Positions 7,176-15,384 of a DNA stretch of 35,060 bases are shown piece after piece (the stretch's first letter is position 1; each line of letters starts with the position of its first letter). The position numbers and the translations under genes are program-made. The stretch comes from an uncultured Actinomycetes bacterium (lineage in GTDB: Bacteria; Actinomycetota; Acidimicrobiia; Acidimicrobiales; RAAP-2): contig CAIKFN010000125.1 of assembly GCA_903826715.1 (NCBI GenBank), forward strand, positions 1 through 35,060, written 5' to 3'. The notes under the pieces are model-generated. The model had not been told where the DNA came from. It ran no database searches and was given only the letters and a program-made list of their open reading frames with translations.

Positions 7176-7197
7176 TGTCACAGGCCACCGGCATACT
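7176..7197 (+). promoter_or_regulatory. TGTCACA-type promoter of the operon at 7239
   Basis: TGTCACAGGCC (7176-7186), 5 nt, then CATACT (7192-7197), the same -10 hexamer and spacing as at 2173-2194. The expected start is about 35 nt before the first gene of the operon. Confidence 0.5.
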
Positions 7198-7238
7198 GGA
7201 TACAACGACCTGCGGGAAGAAAAAGTTAGGAGTAGATC

Positions 7239-7772
7239 ATGTCAATGCAACCAGGACCGTTCAATAATCAATCTTGGCAGCAACCTCCTTACGTCAACCA
7301 ACCATGGCAACAACCACCTTATGGTTATCAGCCATGGGTGCAACCTCCTAATTTCCGCCAACCACGAAGTGGCTTTGGGCAGCTAGAAAACATTCTGTTG
7401 CTACTCATTGGACTCAACTGGCTCAGCAAGCGCACTGTTGAAAAGAAGCGGCGTCCATTACTAGCGCAGGGCAACAGCATCGCAATCACTGTTGTTGATT
7501 TCACAATTCTTGACTACTCAACACTTCGTGTGTTCCTCTCTGCAACAAACCGCGGTGATCTAAACGGCGAGCGTGATTTTGAAATCTTTGTTGACGCTCA
7601 AATTAACGGTCATTCAACTGGTGACGGACGAATGAAAGGGACTATTCGCCTCGCAGCCCACGAACGTACAAATCAGTATTTAGACGTGTACGTTTCAAAC
7701 TCCCAGGCAGTCAATGTTCGCTTGCTTAACCAGGTTTCTTTAGTTCTAGACACAGAATGGAGCTCGAAATGA
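7239..7772 (+). CDS. Membrane-anchored or peripheral beta-rich protein with Q/P/W-repeat N-terminus
   Basis: A 177-residue protein. The first 45 residues are a low-complexity tract of near-repeats (NQPWQQPPY, YQPWVQPP), also visible as DNA repeats of roughly 27 nt, followed by one hydrophobic helix (about residues 49-60) with a positive flank. The rest (about 75-177) is a beta-rich domain resembling an FN3/Ig-like sandwich. It could tether the operon's products to the membrane. AGGAG lies a few nt upstream of the ATG. First gene of the operon 7239-10009; its end overlaps the next gene. Not recognised by family. Confidence 0.78.
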   Translation: MSMQPGPFNNQSWQQPPYVNQPWQQPPYGYQPWVQPPNFRQPRSGFGQLENILLLLIGLNWLSKRTVEKKRRPLLAQGNSIAITVVDFTILDYSTLRVFLSATNRGDLNGERDFEIFVDAQINGHSTGDGRMKGTIRLAAHERTNQYLDVYVSNSQAVNVRLLNQVSLVLDTEWSSK

Positions 7773-8710
7773 GCAACGACACACTCGCATCAGACCAGCC
7801 ACAGAATGCAGAGCAAGCGCAACACAACCTGGTGGTTCTTTCATGCATCCTCAGTGGTGACTACGTGACGGGCATTTGGGCGGAGGACTTCTTTAATACT
7901 CGACCTTCAAGAAGTATTCGCAATCAAGCACTTGACCTACGCCTCAGAAGAAAAGCACACGAGCGTCTCAGGCAATTTGAACAAGCATTTGATGTAGCGA
8001 AACAAGAATTATCACTTTCAAAAACTATTGAGTATCCAATCTGGCGAGTGAGTAGCCTTCGCAGTGCTGGATACTTCTATCTACGCAATGGTCGACCAGA
8101 TCTAGCTCGTGACGCATTCAACGAAGCAATCGACACCACATCTCGGTTGGTGCGCCATGAAAATCAGATGTTGAGGGTGTGGATAGCGTACGAACGCTCC
8201 AAGTGCACACTGGCGAGCGTCGAATCAGACTTGGCTCTTGATGATCCCAATGCAGCTGTTAAGCACATTGAGCAATTTGAGACAGAACGAGAATATTTCT
8301 CCTACTGGAAGTCAAACCTCTTTCAGGCACGGGCACGACTAGCGGCCTACCAACAAAAGCACGGCCAAGATCTGACCCATGGTCAAACTGCGCACTACTG
8401 GCTAGATAGTTCACTTGAGGCTTCTAAAACAGTTGACGAGTGGAGTGGAACCATAAGCGTGCGCAATGAAATTCTTCATCTGTGCAACCGTGAAATAGAG
8501 AGTGTCTTTCACAAATCTCCAACACTCAACTATCCCAATAAGCATGTTTTATACAATCCCATTCGCCAAGCTCAAGCTCTGCGACTAAGAGCTGAACTGT
8601 CTCATAATGCATCAGACATTTCGAAATACACGCTAGAAGCACTAAAGATCGAAGACGAATTATTTCTCGACTGGCCCTACTACCGAGCCGAACTCTGGTT
8701 CCTCGCTTAA
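7769..8710 (+). CDS. TPR-like helical repeat protein
   Basis: A 313-residue all-helical soluble protein. Repeated helix pairs with small and aromatic residues at TPR-like spacing are visible, for example RSAGYFYLRNGRPDLARDAFNEAI near residues 95-120. I chose the ATG at 7769 because it overlaps the previous stop as ATGA and has GGAG (7759-7762) 6 nt upstream; the in-frame ATG at 7757 would place that site inside the gene. Proteins of this kind serve as adaptors. Its place opposite an AAA ATPase and next to a membrane protein suggests a scaffold or sensor role, which is inference. Confidence 0.75.
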   Translation: MSNDTLASDQPQNAEQAQHNLVVLSCILSGDYVTGIWAEDFFNTRPSRSIRNQALDLRLRRKAHERLRQFEQAFDVAKQELSLSKTIEYPIWRVSSLRSAGYFYLRNGRPDLARDAFNEAIDTTSRLVRHENQMLRVWIAYERSKCTLASVESDLALDDPNAAVKHIEQFETEREYFSYWKSNLFQARARLAAYQQKHGQDLTHGQTAHYWLDSSLEASKTVDEWSGTISVRNEILHLCNREIESVFHKSPTLNYPNKHVLYNPIRQAQALRLRAELSHNASDISKYTLEALKIEDELFLDWPYYRAELWFLA

Positions 8711-8722
8711 AGAAAGAAGAAA

Positions 8723-9199
8723 ATGTTCAACGTCAAACTCCCTAGAGGTTACATTCCTGTTTCAGTAGTTCTATTTCTTGTACTAGTTCTCAGCGAATGG
8801 ATTCAATCAGCCATTCCGTATGGAACTGCATTTATCCTCTTCAACATATTCCTTATTGTTGGAAGAATCTTTTCTGAAATCTGGCTCGTTGCTGGTGGTA
8901 TTGGACTTGGGCTGGCTCGTGCAGTGGTGTGCTTTAAATGTCTGCGCGCACCTAGAAGATTTAGCGACAAGCTCAGGGTGGTTCGCTGGATCAAATCAGC
9001 GTTTTGTGTTCTTGCGGCAATGATCGTCTATCTAATTGGCCAATACTTAACAAACTTTATTTTGGGGAGTTCGAACTTCGGCTACTACGTAGGTGTCTGG
9101 CTGGGCTCTGAATTCAGTCTCTTCCTACTATGGGAATGGGTTGTTCGACGGGGATTTCATAACAGGTTCAAAAAGCTCACCGAGGCAGTGTACGAATAA
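8723..9199 (+). CDS. Small polytopic membrane protein
   Basis: A 158-residue protein with about four or five hydrophobic segments (near 10-26, 30-47, 50-70, 93-113 and 118-140) and basic loops, so it is an inner membrane protein. No catalytic motif is seen. AAGAAAGAAGAAA precedes the ATG, 12 nt after the TPR-like gene. The stop overlaps the start of the next gene (TAATG). Family not recognised. Confidence 0.78.
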   Translation: MFNVKLPRGYIPVSVVLFLVLVLSEWIQSAIPYGTAFILFNIFLIVGRIFSEIWLVAGGIGLGLARAVVCFKCLRAPRRFSDKLRVVRWIKSAFCVLAAMIVYLIGQYLTNFILGSSNFGYYVGVWLGSEFSLFLLWEWVVRRGFHNRFKKLTEAVYE

Positions 9200-9621
9200 T
9201 GAACGTTTCAGAATTACGAGAATGTCCAATTTTTCAGGCGAGACCCTTGATGTATGAACGATTCAACGCAAATGCTGGTCCATTTGTTCAGTATCAAGAA
9301 GTTCCGATAACCAATGAGCTTCACCTCACGTTTGCTGATGAAGTTGAAAACTCAACTTTAGAAGGTTGGCTCGTCGAAACTAATGGTCTGGTGACTTCCA
9401 TGTACTCGGTTGGCTCTCATGAAGGAGACGCTCTTGTCTTCTTTGACTCAGTGCAAAACTTTACCCCAGGAAATGAAATGACTATTTCTCGATATGTCAC
9501 AGTTGGATCAGATAATGAGAAGGTAGCCGCTCAACTGATGGAGAAAATAGAAGGTTTTTTTGCTTCACCGGACCTATTTTCACAAACATGGTTCGATAAC
9601 AAAAGGATGAAAGATGAGTGA
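9199..9621 (+). CDS. Hypothetical protein, first of a tandem paralogous pair
   Basis: A 140-residue soluble acidic protein with an alpha/beta pattern. Its N-terminus (ECPIFQARPLMYERFNANAGPF) matches that of the next gene (EYPLYFAIREMHQKFNENSGAF), and a later strand-turn pattern also corresponds, so the two arose by tandem duplication. Start overlaps the previous stop by 1 nt; end overlaps the next gene by 8 nt. The folding pattern could be YbjN/TY-Chap-like, but I cannot confirm this. Confidence 0.75.
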   Translation: MNVSELRECPIFQARPLMYERFNANAGPFVQYQEVPITNELHLTFADEVENSTLEGWLVETNGLVTSMYSVGSHEGDALVFFDSVQNFTPGNEMTISRYVTVGSDNEKVAAQLMEKIEGFFASPDLFSQTWFDNKRMKDE

Positions 9622-10009
9622 CCTATTAGATGAATACCCACTTTATTTCGCAATTCGTGAAATGCACCAAAAATTTAACGAGAACAGTGGTGCATTTTCA
9701 TGGCTGGGGTTCTGTATGGACTCAGCAGGTTTTAGACAGGAACTTATGGAGAATCAAGAATTTGAGTTAATTGGATCAGTATCAGACAAAAGACGAAGAA
9801 CCACGTCGCTTTTTCTTAAAAAGACCACACAAGCAATGATTCTCATCTGCGAAGAAGACTCTCACAATCCACCTGATGCACCTAAAGGTAGCAATAAGGT
9901 CACAATTAGAGCTCATTCATTCGAAGAAATGAATGCAGTTGTCGCATTGAATAACCCAAGAACGAGAGAAATAGAAAATTGGTTAATTGATCAATCTGGA
10001 TCAGAATGA
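9614..10009 (+). CDS. Hypothetical protein, second of a tandem paralogous pair
   Basis: A 131-residue soluble protein, diverged paralogue of the gene just upstream. The aligned core is FN-x-N-x-G-x-F near residues 19-28 and a later hydrophobic strand before a Pro/Asn-rich turn. AAAGGATGAAAG before the ATG gives a ribosome site inside the end of the previous gene. It is the last gene of the operon that starts at 7239. Function unknown. Confidence 0.72.
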   Translation: MSDLLDEYPLYFAIREMHQKFNENSGAFSWLGFCMDSAGFRQELMENQEFELIGSVSDKRRRTTSLFLKKTTQAMILICEEDSHNPPDAPKGSNKVTIRAHSFEEMNAVVALNNPRTREIENWLIDQSGSE

Positions 10010-10045
10010 CTGCAAAAATGATTATCTCGATGAAATGCAAAGAAA

Positions 10046-10546
10046 ATGAACACCACTAAGAAGACACTCGTTATTACTTTCGCTCTAGTAATGATATCGC
10101 AACTCCCCTGCGCTGGTGCCCAACGCGATCCGGGACTTCCTAACCCGCAAGTAACTCCTGGGGCAATCAATCCAGCCGTGAAGCAATCGAACATCTATTC
10201 AACAATCTGTGTATCTGGATATACAAAGACCATTCGACCACCCTCTTCGTATACAAATCACATCAAGCATTCGCAACTCGATAGTGGGTACAACTACAGG
10301 GGCGACACAAACGCTTCTGATTACGAAGAAGACCACCTTGTCCCCCTTGAGGTTGGCGGAAACCCAAGTTCTATAAAGAACCTTTTTCCACAGCCTTGGC
10401 TCGTCACCTGGAACGCAGGAAAGAAAGACCGACTAGAGAACAAGATGCATTCTCTTGTATGCAGCGGAGCCATTTCACTCGCCGCAGCACAAAAGGTGTT
10501 TATGACAAATTGGATCGCTGGATATCAGAAATACTTCTTGAAATAA
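10046..10546 (+). CDS. Secreted HNH-type (His-Me finger) nuclease
   Basis: A 166-residue protein with a signal peptide (basic start, hydrophobic core 8-21, likely cut before AQRDPG). The active-site region YEEDHLVPLEVGG-x6-NLFPQPW contains the D-H-L pair with H97 as general base, and N112 as a metal or structural residue, as in small extracellular HNH nucleases. C55 and C139 could form a disulfide outside the cell. It likely degrades environmental DNA for nutrients or competition. The paralogue at 30445 shares roughly four fifths of mature residues with identical motif numbering. The start has AAAGAAA upstream. A downstream gene converges after only 34 nt with no visible terminator. Confidence 0.85.
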   Translation: MNTTKKTLVITFALVMISQLPCAGAQRDPGLPNPQVTPGAINPAVKQSNIYSTICVSGYTKTIRPPSSYTNHIKHSQLDSGYNYRGDTNASDYEEDHLVPLEVGGNPSSIKNLFPQPWLVTWNAGKKDRLENKMHSLVCSGAISLAAAQKVFMTNWIAGYQKYFLK

Positions 10547-10580
10547 TCAGCTTTGAACACTAACAAATGATGAATCTAAA

Positions 10581-11405
10581 TTACTTCAATTGCATCAGTT
10601 GACGATCATCATTTGATTCCAAAGAGGTAATGGAAAGTTCTTTGGTGACGTAATCGAATGTGAGGATGGAATCATCATTAAGAAATTTCCAATCCTTGCC
10701 TGCGAATCCAGTTGAACCTACTAATACAGAATTATTTTTTATGCAGTATTGAAGCCGATAGTAATTCTCGTCATGACCTGCAGGAAGGTTCTCTACCCCA
10801 CCAACCAAATCGATAAGCGTCTCAATAGGTGCTGGAGTCTGATCGAAGGCCTGAACAGCTATCAATTTTTTATTATTGAGCATTAAGCAATTTAGTGATC
10901 CTTGTCCACATAACTTCCTAATGTCTTTTATTGCTTCTTTTATTGCAAATTCGATATCTTCGGAATTATCAAGGTGCTGGAGAATTAATTGGAAGTACAA
11001 CTCAGAATCAGTATCACCCTTTAATTGACTCAGTCTTTCAGCGCTTAATAGTGAACGTAGCTTCGAAGAATCAGCTATTGAACCATTGTGTGCAAATGTC
11101 CAATTCTTATTTATAAATGGATGTGTATTTTCAACTACAACCGGAAATCCAGTTGTAGCCCAGCGGATGTGGATTATCCCACCTCTCGACATTTTTTTTG
11201 AGTTATCTACAAAATTTGAATCATCTATGGCACGTTTCACTGAATTGAATAGCTCAGGAGCTTCATCAGATGAACCTTGCCAAGCTCCACCCCATCCATC
11301 GCAGTGGAGTGTTGAGAGATTCTGATAATTGCTAATTTCATCAGGAGTCAGCAATGTCTCTAGTGACTGAAGTTCAGGCGATGCAAACGCTAATAAACGA
11401 CACAT
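10581..11405 (-). CDS. Class II glutamine amidotransferase (YafJ/EgtC-like)
   Basis: A 274-residue protein of the Ntn-hydrolase superfamily. I use the second ATG (11405) because AAAGGA is 5 nt before it, and because it makes the sequence begin M-C-R-L-L-A-F, which leaves Cys2 as the N-terminal nucleophile after Met removal. Downstream lie the substrate-binding DGWGGAW, the oxyanion-hole motif FAHNGSI and DSELYF, all typical. Such enzymes hydrolyse glutamine or gamma-glutamyl amides; EgtC removes the gamma-glutamyl group in ergothioneine synthesis, but no other egt gene is present, so substrate is open. It is convergent with the nuclease and stands alone. Confidence 0.85.
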   Translation of the reverse strand: MCRLLAFASPELQSLETLLTPDEISNYQNLSTLHCDGWGGAWQGSSDEAPELFNSVKRAIDDSNFVDNSKKMSRGGIIHIRWATTGFPVVVENTHPFINKNWTFAHNGSIADSSKLRSLLSAERLSQLKGDTDSELYFQLILQHLDNSEDIEFAIKEAIKDIRKLCGQGSLNCLMLNNKKLIAVQAFDQTPAPIETLIDLVGGVENLPAGHDENYYRLQYCIKNNSVLVGSTGFAGKDWKFLNDDSILTFDYVTKELSITSLESNDDRQLMQLK

Positions 11406-11494
11406 CATGTTCCTTTAGGTTGTAGATAAAACACTCTATTACTACACATTCTACTTCAAAATTCATTTTATAAAATCAAGTCTTTCAAATGTTG

Positions 11495-12688
11495 TTATCC
11501 AAATGCACCTAATTTGGTGGAATCACTAATTAGTTCATCTGAGTAATTCAATAACTCCCTGAGAACTAAATCTTTATGTTCACCAAGAAATGGGGCTCGA
11601 CGATACTCTGGAGCACTGTCCCCAACTCTCACAGCACTTCTAATTTGTCTAATCGTGCCGAAGCGAGGATGTGAAGTTTCAATAATCATTTTTCGATTTA
11701 TCGTTTGAGGTTCATTTAAAGCTTCCTCGACTGTATTGACCCTCCCACAAGGAATTCCTGCTTCAGACAATATTGAAAGCCATTCTTCAGCAGATTTCTT
11801 CATAAATTCTGCCTCAAGTTCAGGCAACAATGATTCAGAGTTCTCACGACGATTTACGAACGAGTCATATCGTGGATCATCAGCAAGGTCTTTTCTATCC
11901 AATTCAATCGCTAGCCTCGACCAGAATTTCTCCTTGGCACAACCAACAACTATCCATTCATCAGAAGTAAGAAAAGCTTGAAAAGGAACAAGTGATGGGT
12001 GGGCAGAGTGTCTGGTGCGAGTTGGAACAAATTCACCATTGAGATTCCATGATGCTGGATAGGTGAGCATTGAAAGTGCTGTATCAAACAGACTGACATC
12101 GCAGTTCATGCCAACACCGTCTCTTCGAGCTTGGTGAACTCCTGCAAGTATTGAGATTGCAGCAATAAGACCGCTAGAAAAGTCAACAACTGAAAGCCCG
12201 GACTTAGTAGGAGGGCCAGAAGGTTCCCCCGTAATATCCATCCAGCCAGCTAAACCTTGAACCATGTAGTCGTACCCAGGGTCACTTGCACGAGGGCCAG
12301 TCATGCCATACCCAGATAAGGAACAGCAAACAATTTTTGAATTGAACTCCTTGAGATCTTCAAACATCAAGCCAATCTTGGAAGGAACATCTCCTCTCAG
12401 ATTTGAATAAACAACGTCGCTCTTTTTTACTAATTCATGAAAGATGCGTTTACCATCATCATTTGTTAAATCCAGGCAGATACTCCGTTTATTACGGTTA
12501 AAGGTTTCGAAAAATAAGCTATCGCTCTCCTCTTGATATGGTGGAACGTAGCGACCAACGTCACCACCAGATGATGGATCTTCAATCTTTATAACCTCAG
12601 CCCCAAGATCAGCTAATTGCACACTTCCAAATGGTCCAGAAGCAAATTGCTCAATACTTAATATTCTCAGATCTTCAAGTGGTTTCAT
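11495..12688 (-). CDS. Class III (CaiB/BaiF family) CoA-transferase, module A
   Basis: A 397-residue enzyme of the formyl-CoA transferase family. The N-terminal Rossmann part shows GPFGSVQLADLGAEVIKIED, then FNRNKRSICLDL, and GYDYMVQGLAGWMDITGEP. D169 (in LSVVDFSSG) aligns with the catalytic Asp that forms the acyl-aspartyl anhydride, at the same residue number as in formyl-CoA transferase. It moves CoA between carboxylic acids. Its ATG overlaps the stop of methylaspartate ammonia-lyase as ATGA, so tight coupling makes mesaconate or a related C5 dicarboxylate a plausible acceptor. Last gene of module A. Family certain, substrate inferred. Confidence 0.88.
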   Translation of the reverse strand: MKPLEDLRILSIEQFASGPFGSVQLADLGAEVIKIEDPSSGGDVGRYVPPYQEESDSLFFETFNRNKRSICLDLTNDDGKRIFHELVKKSDVVYSNLRGDVPSKIGLMFEDLKEFNSKIVCCSLSGYGMTGPRASDPGYDYMVQGLAGWMDITGEPSGPPTKSGLSVVDFSSGLIAAISILAGVHQARRDGVGMNCDVSLFDTALSMLTYPASWNLNGEFVPTRTRHSAHPSLVPFQAFLTSDEWIVVGCAKEKFWSRLAIELDRKDLADDPRYDSFVNRRENSESLLPELEAEFMKKSAEEWLSILSEAGIPCGRVNTVEEALNEPQTINRKMIIETSHPRFGTIRQIRSAVRVGDSAPEYRRAPFLGEHKDLVLRELLNYSDELISDSTKLGAFG

Positions 12689-13920
12689 GACTGTGTGAGC
12701 GCCTCTACTCTTGCCATTTCATTTCCAACAATCATCAAACCTTCGTCAACTCCCATGCCAGGTTTTGCCAGAACTTGAACTACATCACAAGCCATTGCAA
12801 TGTGCGCACTAACTTGTGCGGAGCGCTCCGTCTCATTACATGTGCCGCCGCAATACGCAGAAAGGCCTGAGGCACGAACCAAGAGAAGCGCTTCAATGGT
12901 GTTATTTACGCCCCCGAGGTCAGGGGTCTTCACATGAATTACATCAGCCGCTTTAGCTTCAACAAATAAACGTATGTCTTCTAAGGTGTTACACCATTCA
13001 TCCACGACAAGTTGGACTCGAGATTTCCTTGCAGCGAGTGCAATCCTTAGCGAACTCATTACCTTGATTTGGTTATCGCGACTTCCAGCATCAATTGGAT
13101 GTTCGATCCTAATTTCGAATGGACTAGCGATTTGACCAATCATGTTCAAATAGTCAGCTACTTTTTCAACATCACTATTAAAAGCTTCACCCGCTGAACC
13201 ATATAAATCAAAATGCAGAACAGGATTGTATTGTTCATTAGCTCGAACGTTTATAACCCTATTTCGAACCCAACTTACATATTCTTTAAATATTTCACCA
13301 TCAGCACCAAATTTTGTTGCAACGTTATTAACAAGGCCATGGGGTAAAACACCCACTTGTTTCAAGATCATTTTGTCAACGTTGTCGTATCTGTCATCTC
13401 CACATTGAACAAACATCGGACGAGCCTTCAGCTGACTATTAGTTGCGTACTCTTCTCGCACTACTTCAGCCATAGTTTGGTGTTTTGATTTAGCAACTGC
13501 GTCTAGTAGTGCTTGACTAAGTCCATACTGCAGCGCAACATGGAGTTCTTTTCCATGGATGCGCAGACTTTCTGCTCGTGAAGACAAGTCACGAAATGTA
13601 GTTATGTCTAAATCTTTAAGCCAGGGAGCAACAGCGTTTTGAAGCACTTCACATGCTTCACCTGAACGCAAAACTGACTCTCTGCCCCCTACGGCTGCAT
13701 ACTGCACAGTTGCGCAGTCACCAACCGCAATCTGGCCATCAGATAGTTCCAAAAGGATGCTCACGGCCTCACCAGGCTCTCTGATTGCCTTAAAACTCTT
13801 TGTTACTGGAGAACCAACATATAAGAACCCATCATGGGGAGCTCCAGAGCGAATGGCCATCTGGTCATCAACGAAAAATCCGGTTTTGATAGGGACAAAG
13901 ACGCATCTAACTATCTTCAC
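12685..13920 (-). CDS. mal: Methylaspartate ammonia-lyase (3-methylaspartase)
   Basis: A 411-residue enolase-superfamily enzyme that interconverts (2S,3S)-3-methylaspartate with mesaconate plus ammonia. Length and numbering match the clostridial enzymes as I remember them: catalytic H194 (VLPHGLVN) and K331 (HVKTPDLGG), metal ligands D238, E273 and D307, substrate-pocket Q73, Q172, Y356, T360, C361 and L384 are all present. Residue 329, which I recall as Gln in clostridial and Citrobacter enzymes, is His here, close to the catalytic Lys. No glutamate mutase is visible, so the enzyme may serve a pathway other than glutamate fermentation. Starts 8 nt after the GntR gene and overlaps the CoA-transferase by 4 nt. 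Confidence 0.92.
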   Translation of the reverse strand: MKIVRCVFVPIKTGFFVDDQMAIRSGAPHDGFLYVGSPVTKSFKAIREPGEAVSILLELSDGQIAVGDCATVQYAAVGGRESVLRSGEACEVLQNAVAPWLKDLDITTFRDLSSRAESLRIHGKELHVALQYGLSQALLDAVAKSKHQTMAEVVREEYATNSQLKARPMFVQCGDDRYDNVDKMILKQVGVLPHGLVNNVATKFGADGEIFKEYVSWVRNRVINVRANEQYNPVLHFDLYGSAGEAFNSDVEKVADYLNMIGQIASPFEIRIEHPIDAGSRDNQIKVMSSLRIALAARKSRVQLVVDEWCNTLEDIRLFVEAKAADVIHVKTPDLGGVNNTIEALLLVRASGLSAYCGGTCNETERSAQVSAHIAMACDVVQVLAKPGMGVDEGLMIVGNEMARVEALTQS

Positions 13921-13928
13921 TAAAGCTC

Positions 13929-14621
13929 CTAGCTCTCTTCACTCCACATGGAATTGCGCAACAATGTTTTCGCATCCTCCAGGTGAGAGCGCATTGCGGC
14001 TTCAGCTGCAATTGGATCATGGTCCATAAGTGATTTCAATAAGTCATCATGAGACACCATTGAAATTTTTAGTGCTGGGCGACTAGACCAGTAGGACCGC
14101 CAAAAACGAAGATTGTGACGCAACAATCGATCTGAGAGTTCTCTCAAATTAGTATCTCGAATAGTTCTTCCCAGAAAGCTGTGGATTTCAAAGTCATGAG
14201 CAAGAAAGTTTTCAAAGTCTGAAGAATCACGATCATGATCTACTGCAAAAATGACTTCTTTGAGTTTCTCTAGTTGATCGTCAGTAATTCGAACGGCTGC
14301 AATCCTAGCGATACCGCACTCAATGACTTCTCGTGCTTCAAACAACTCACTAGCGCCCTCTAAAGTGATCGGTGCAATCATTGCTCCGCGTCGTTGAAGA
14401 ATTTCAACGAATTGTTCAACGGCGAGTCGAGCAAGAGCTTCTCTCACTGGCATGCGACCAAGTTTTAATCTGCTTGCTAATTCCTGTTCATTCACTATTG
14501 ATCCAGGCTTAAGTTCGAGTGAAACAATTAGGTCACGCAAAATTACGTAGGCCTTGTCGCTCGAGCGAAGTATTTTTTCTTCGCTGAAACCAGAAGTATT
14601 GTCGTTAGGCCATTTATACAT
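13929..14621 (-). CDS. GntR-family (FadR/FCD subfamily) transcription regulator
   Basis: A 230-residue regulator. The N-terminal winged helix-turn-helix shows NEQELASRLKLGRMPVREALARL, the GntR hallmark. The C-terminal half is all-helical with FLAHDFEIHSFLGR and later His residues, as in metal-binding FCD effector domains that sense small organic acids. It is embedded in module A between an SDR gene and methylaspartate ammonia-lyase, so it probably controls this operon in response to an intermediate. The ATG at 14621 overlaps the SDR stop by 8 nt; an ATG at 14642 would add 7 residues. Neither has a strong ribosome site. Palindromes upstream of the permease are candidate targets. Confidence 0.85.
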   Translation of the reverse strand: MYKWPNDNTSGFSEEKILRSSDKAYVILRDLIVSLELKPGSIVNEQELASRLKLGRMPVREALARLAVEQFVEILQRRGAMIAPITLEGASELFEAREVIECGIARIAAVRITDDQLEKLKEVIFAVDHDRDSSDFENFLAHDFEIHSFLGRTIRDTNLRELSDRLLRHNLRFWRSYWSSRPALKISMVSHDDLLKSLMDHDPIAAEAAMRSHLEDAKTLLRNSMWSEES

Positions 14622-15384
14622 AATTAATTGAAATTCCACCATCGAGTGTTATTACCTGACCGGAAATCCAAGATGACCATTCTGAAGTTAAAAACGTTGC
14701 CAGTCCCGCAACATCGTCTGGTTTTCCAAACCTTCCAAGTGGCACCCTCGCCAGACGCAGCGCGCGCGCAGCAGGATCTGGAAAGAACTGTTCGACGTGT
14801 GCAGTAAGAATTGGACCAGGCGCCATGGCATTTACGCGAATGTTGTGGGGTCCAAACTGTGCTGACATTGATCTAGTTAAAGCAGAGAGCGCTCCTTTAG
14901 ACGACGTGTAGGCGTCTTGGGGGTAACTGCAGCCAATAACTGCCAAGAACGAGCTCATGTTGATCACGGAACCGCCGCCAGCTTCTTTAATGTGGGGAAC
15001 CACATGTCGAGAGACTGTTACGGTTCCAAGTGTGTTGAGCTCATAGATTGCGCGCCACTCATCCAGGTCAGCATCGAGCATTGATGCATCTTGATGAGGC
15101 ATAATTCCAGCGTTATTAATGAGAGTGTCAAGTCCACCAAATTCGCCAACGGATTCTGCGACTGCCTCAAAGATTTGATTATCGTTGCGAACATCTGCCT
15201 GAATCGCAATTGCGATACCGCCGTTACTATTTATTTCAGCAACAACATCTTCAGCGGCCTGAAGAGAAATGTCTACAACGGCTACCGATGCGCCTTCTTT
15301 CGCTAGTAATTTTGCTGTTGCGCTACCGAGATTTCCTCCACCGCCGGTTAGAAAAACTCTTTTGCCTTCTACAATTCCTGCCAT
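14614..15384 (-). CDS. Short-chain dehydrogenase/reductase 1 of module A
   Basis: A 256-residue classical SDR using NAD(P). The cofactor loop is TGGGGNLG (13-20), a slightly atypical Gly pattern; NNAG is at 90-93; the active site is S144/S145 with Y159 and K163 (YTSSK). D38 at the end of beta-2 suggests NAD preference. It should oxidise a hydroxyl or reduce a carbonyl of a pathway intermediate. The ATG directly follows the stop of the amidohydrolase gene without a gap. Confidence 0.88.
   Translation of the reverse strand: MAGIVEGKRVFLTGGGGNLGSATAKLLAKEGASVAVVDISLQAAEDVVAEINSNGGIAIAIQADVRNDNQIFEAVAESVGEFGGLDTLINNAGIMPHQDASMLDADLDEWRAIYELNTLGTVTVSRHVVPHIKEAGGGSVINMSSFLAVIGCSYPQDAYTSSKGALSALTRSMSAQFGPHNIRVNAMAPGPILTAHVEQFFPDPAARALRLARVPLGRFGKPDDVAGLATFLTSEWSSWISGQVITLDGGISINYV

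Noticed and set aside
7135..7386. Open frame across the promoter and N-terminus of the gene at 7239
   Set aside because: It overlaps the promoter element and the Q/P/W repeats in a different frame; its repeated peptides are shadows of the DNA repeats.
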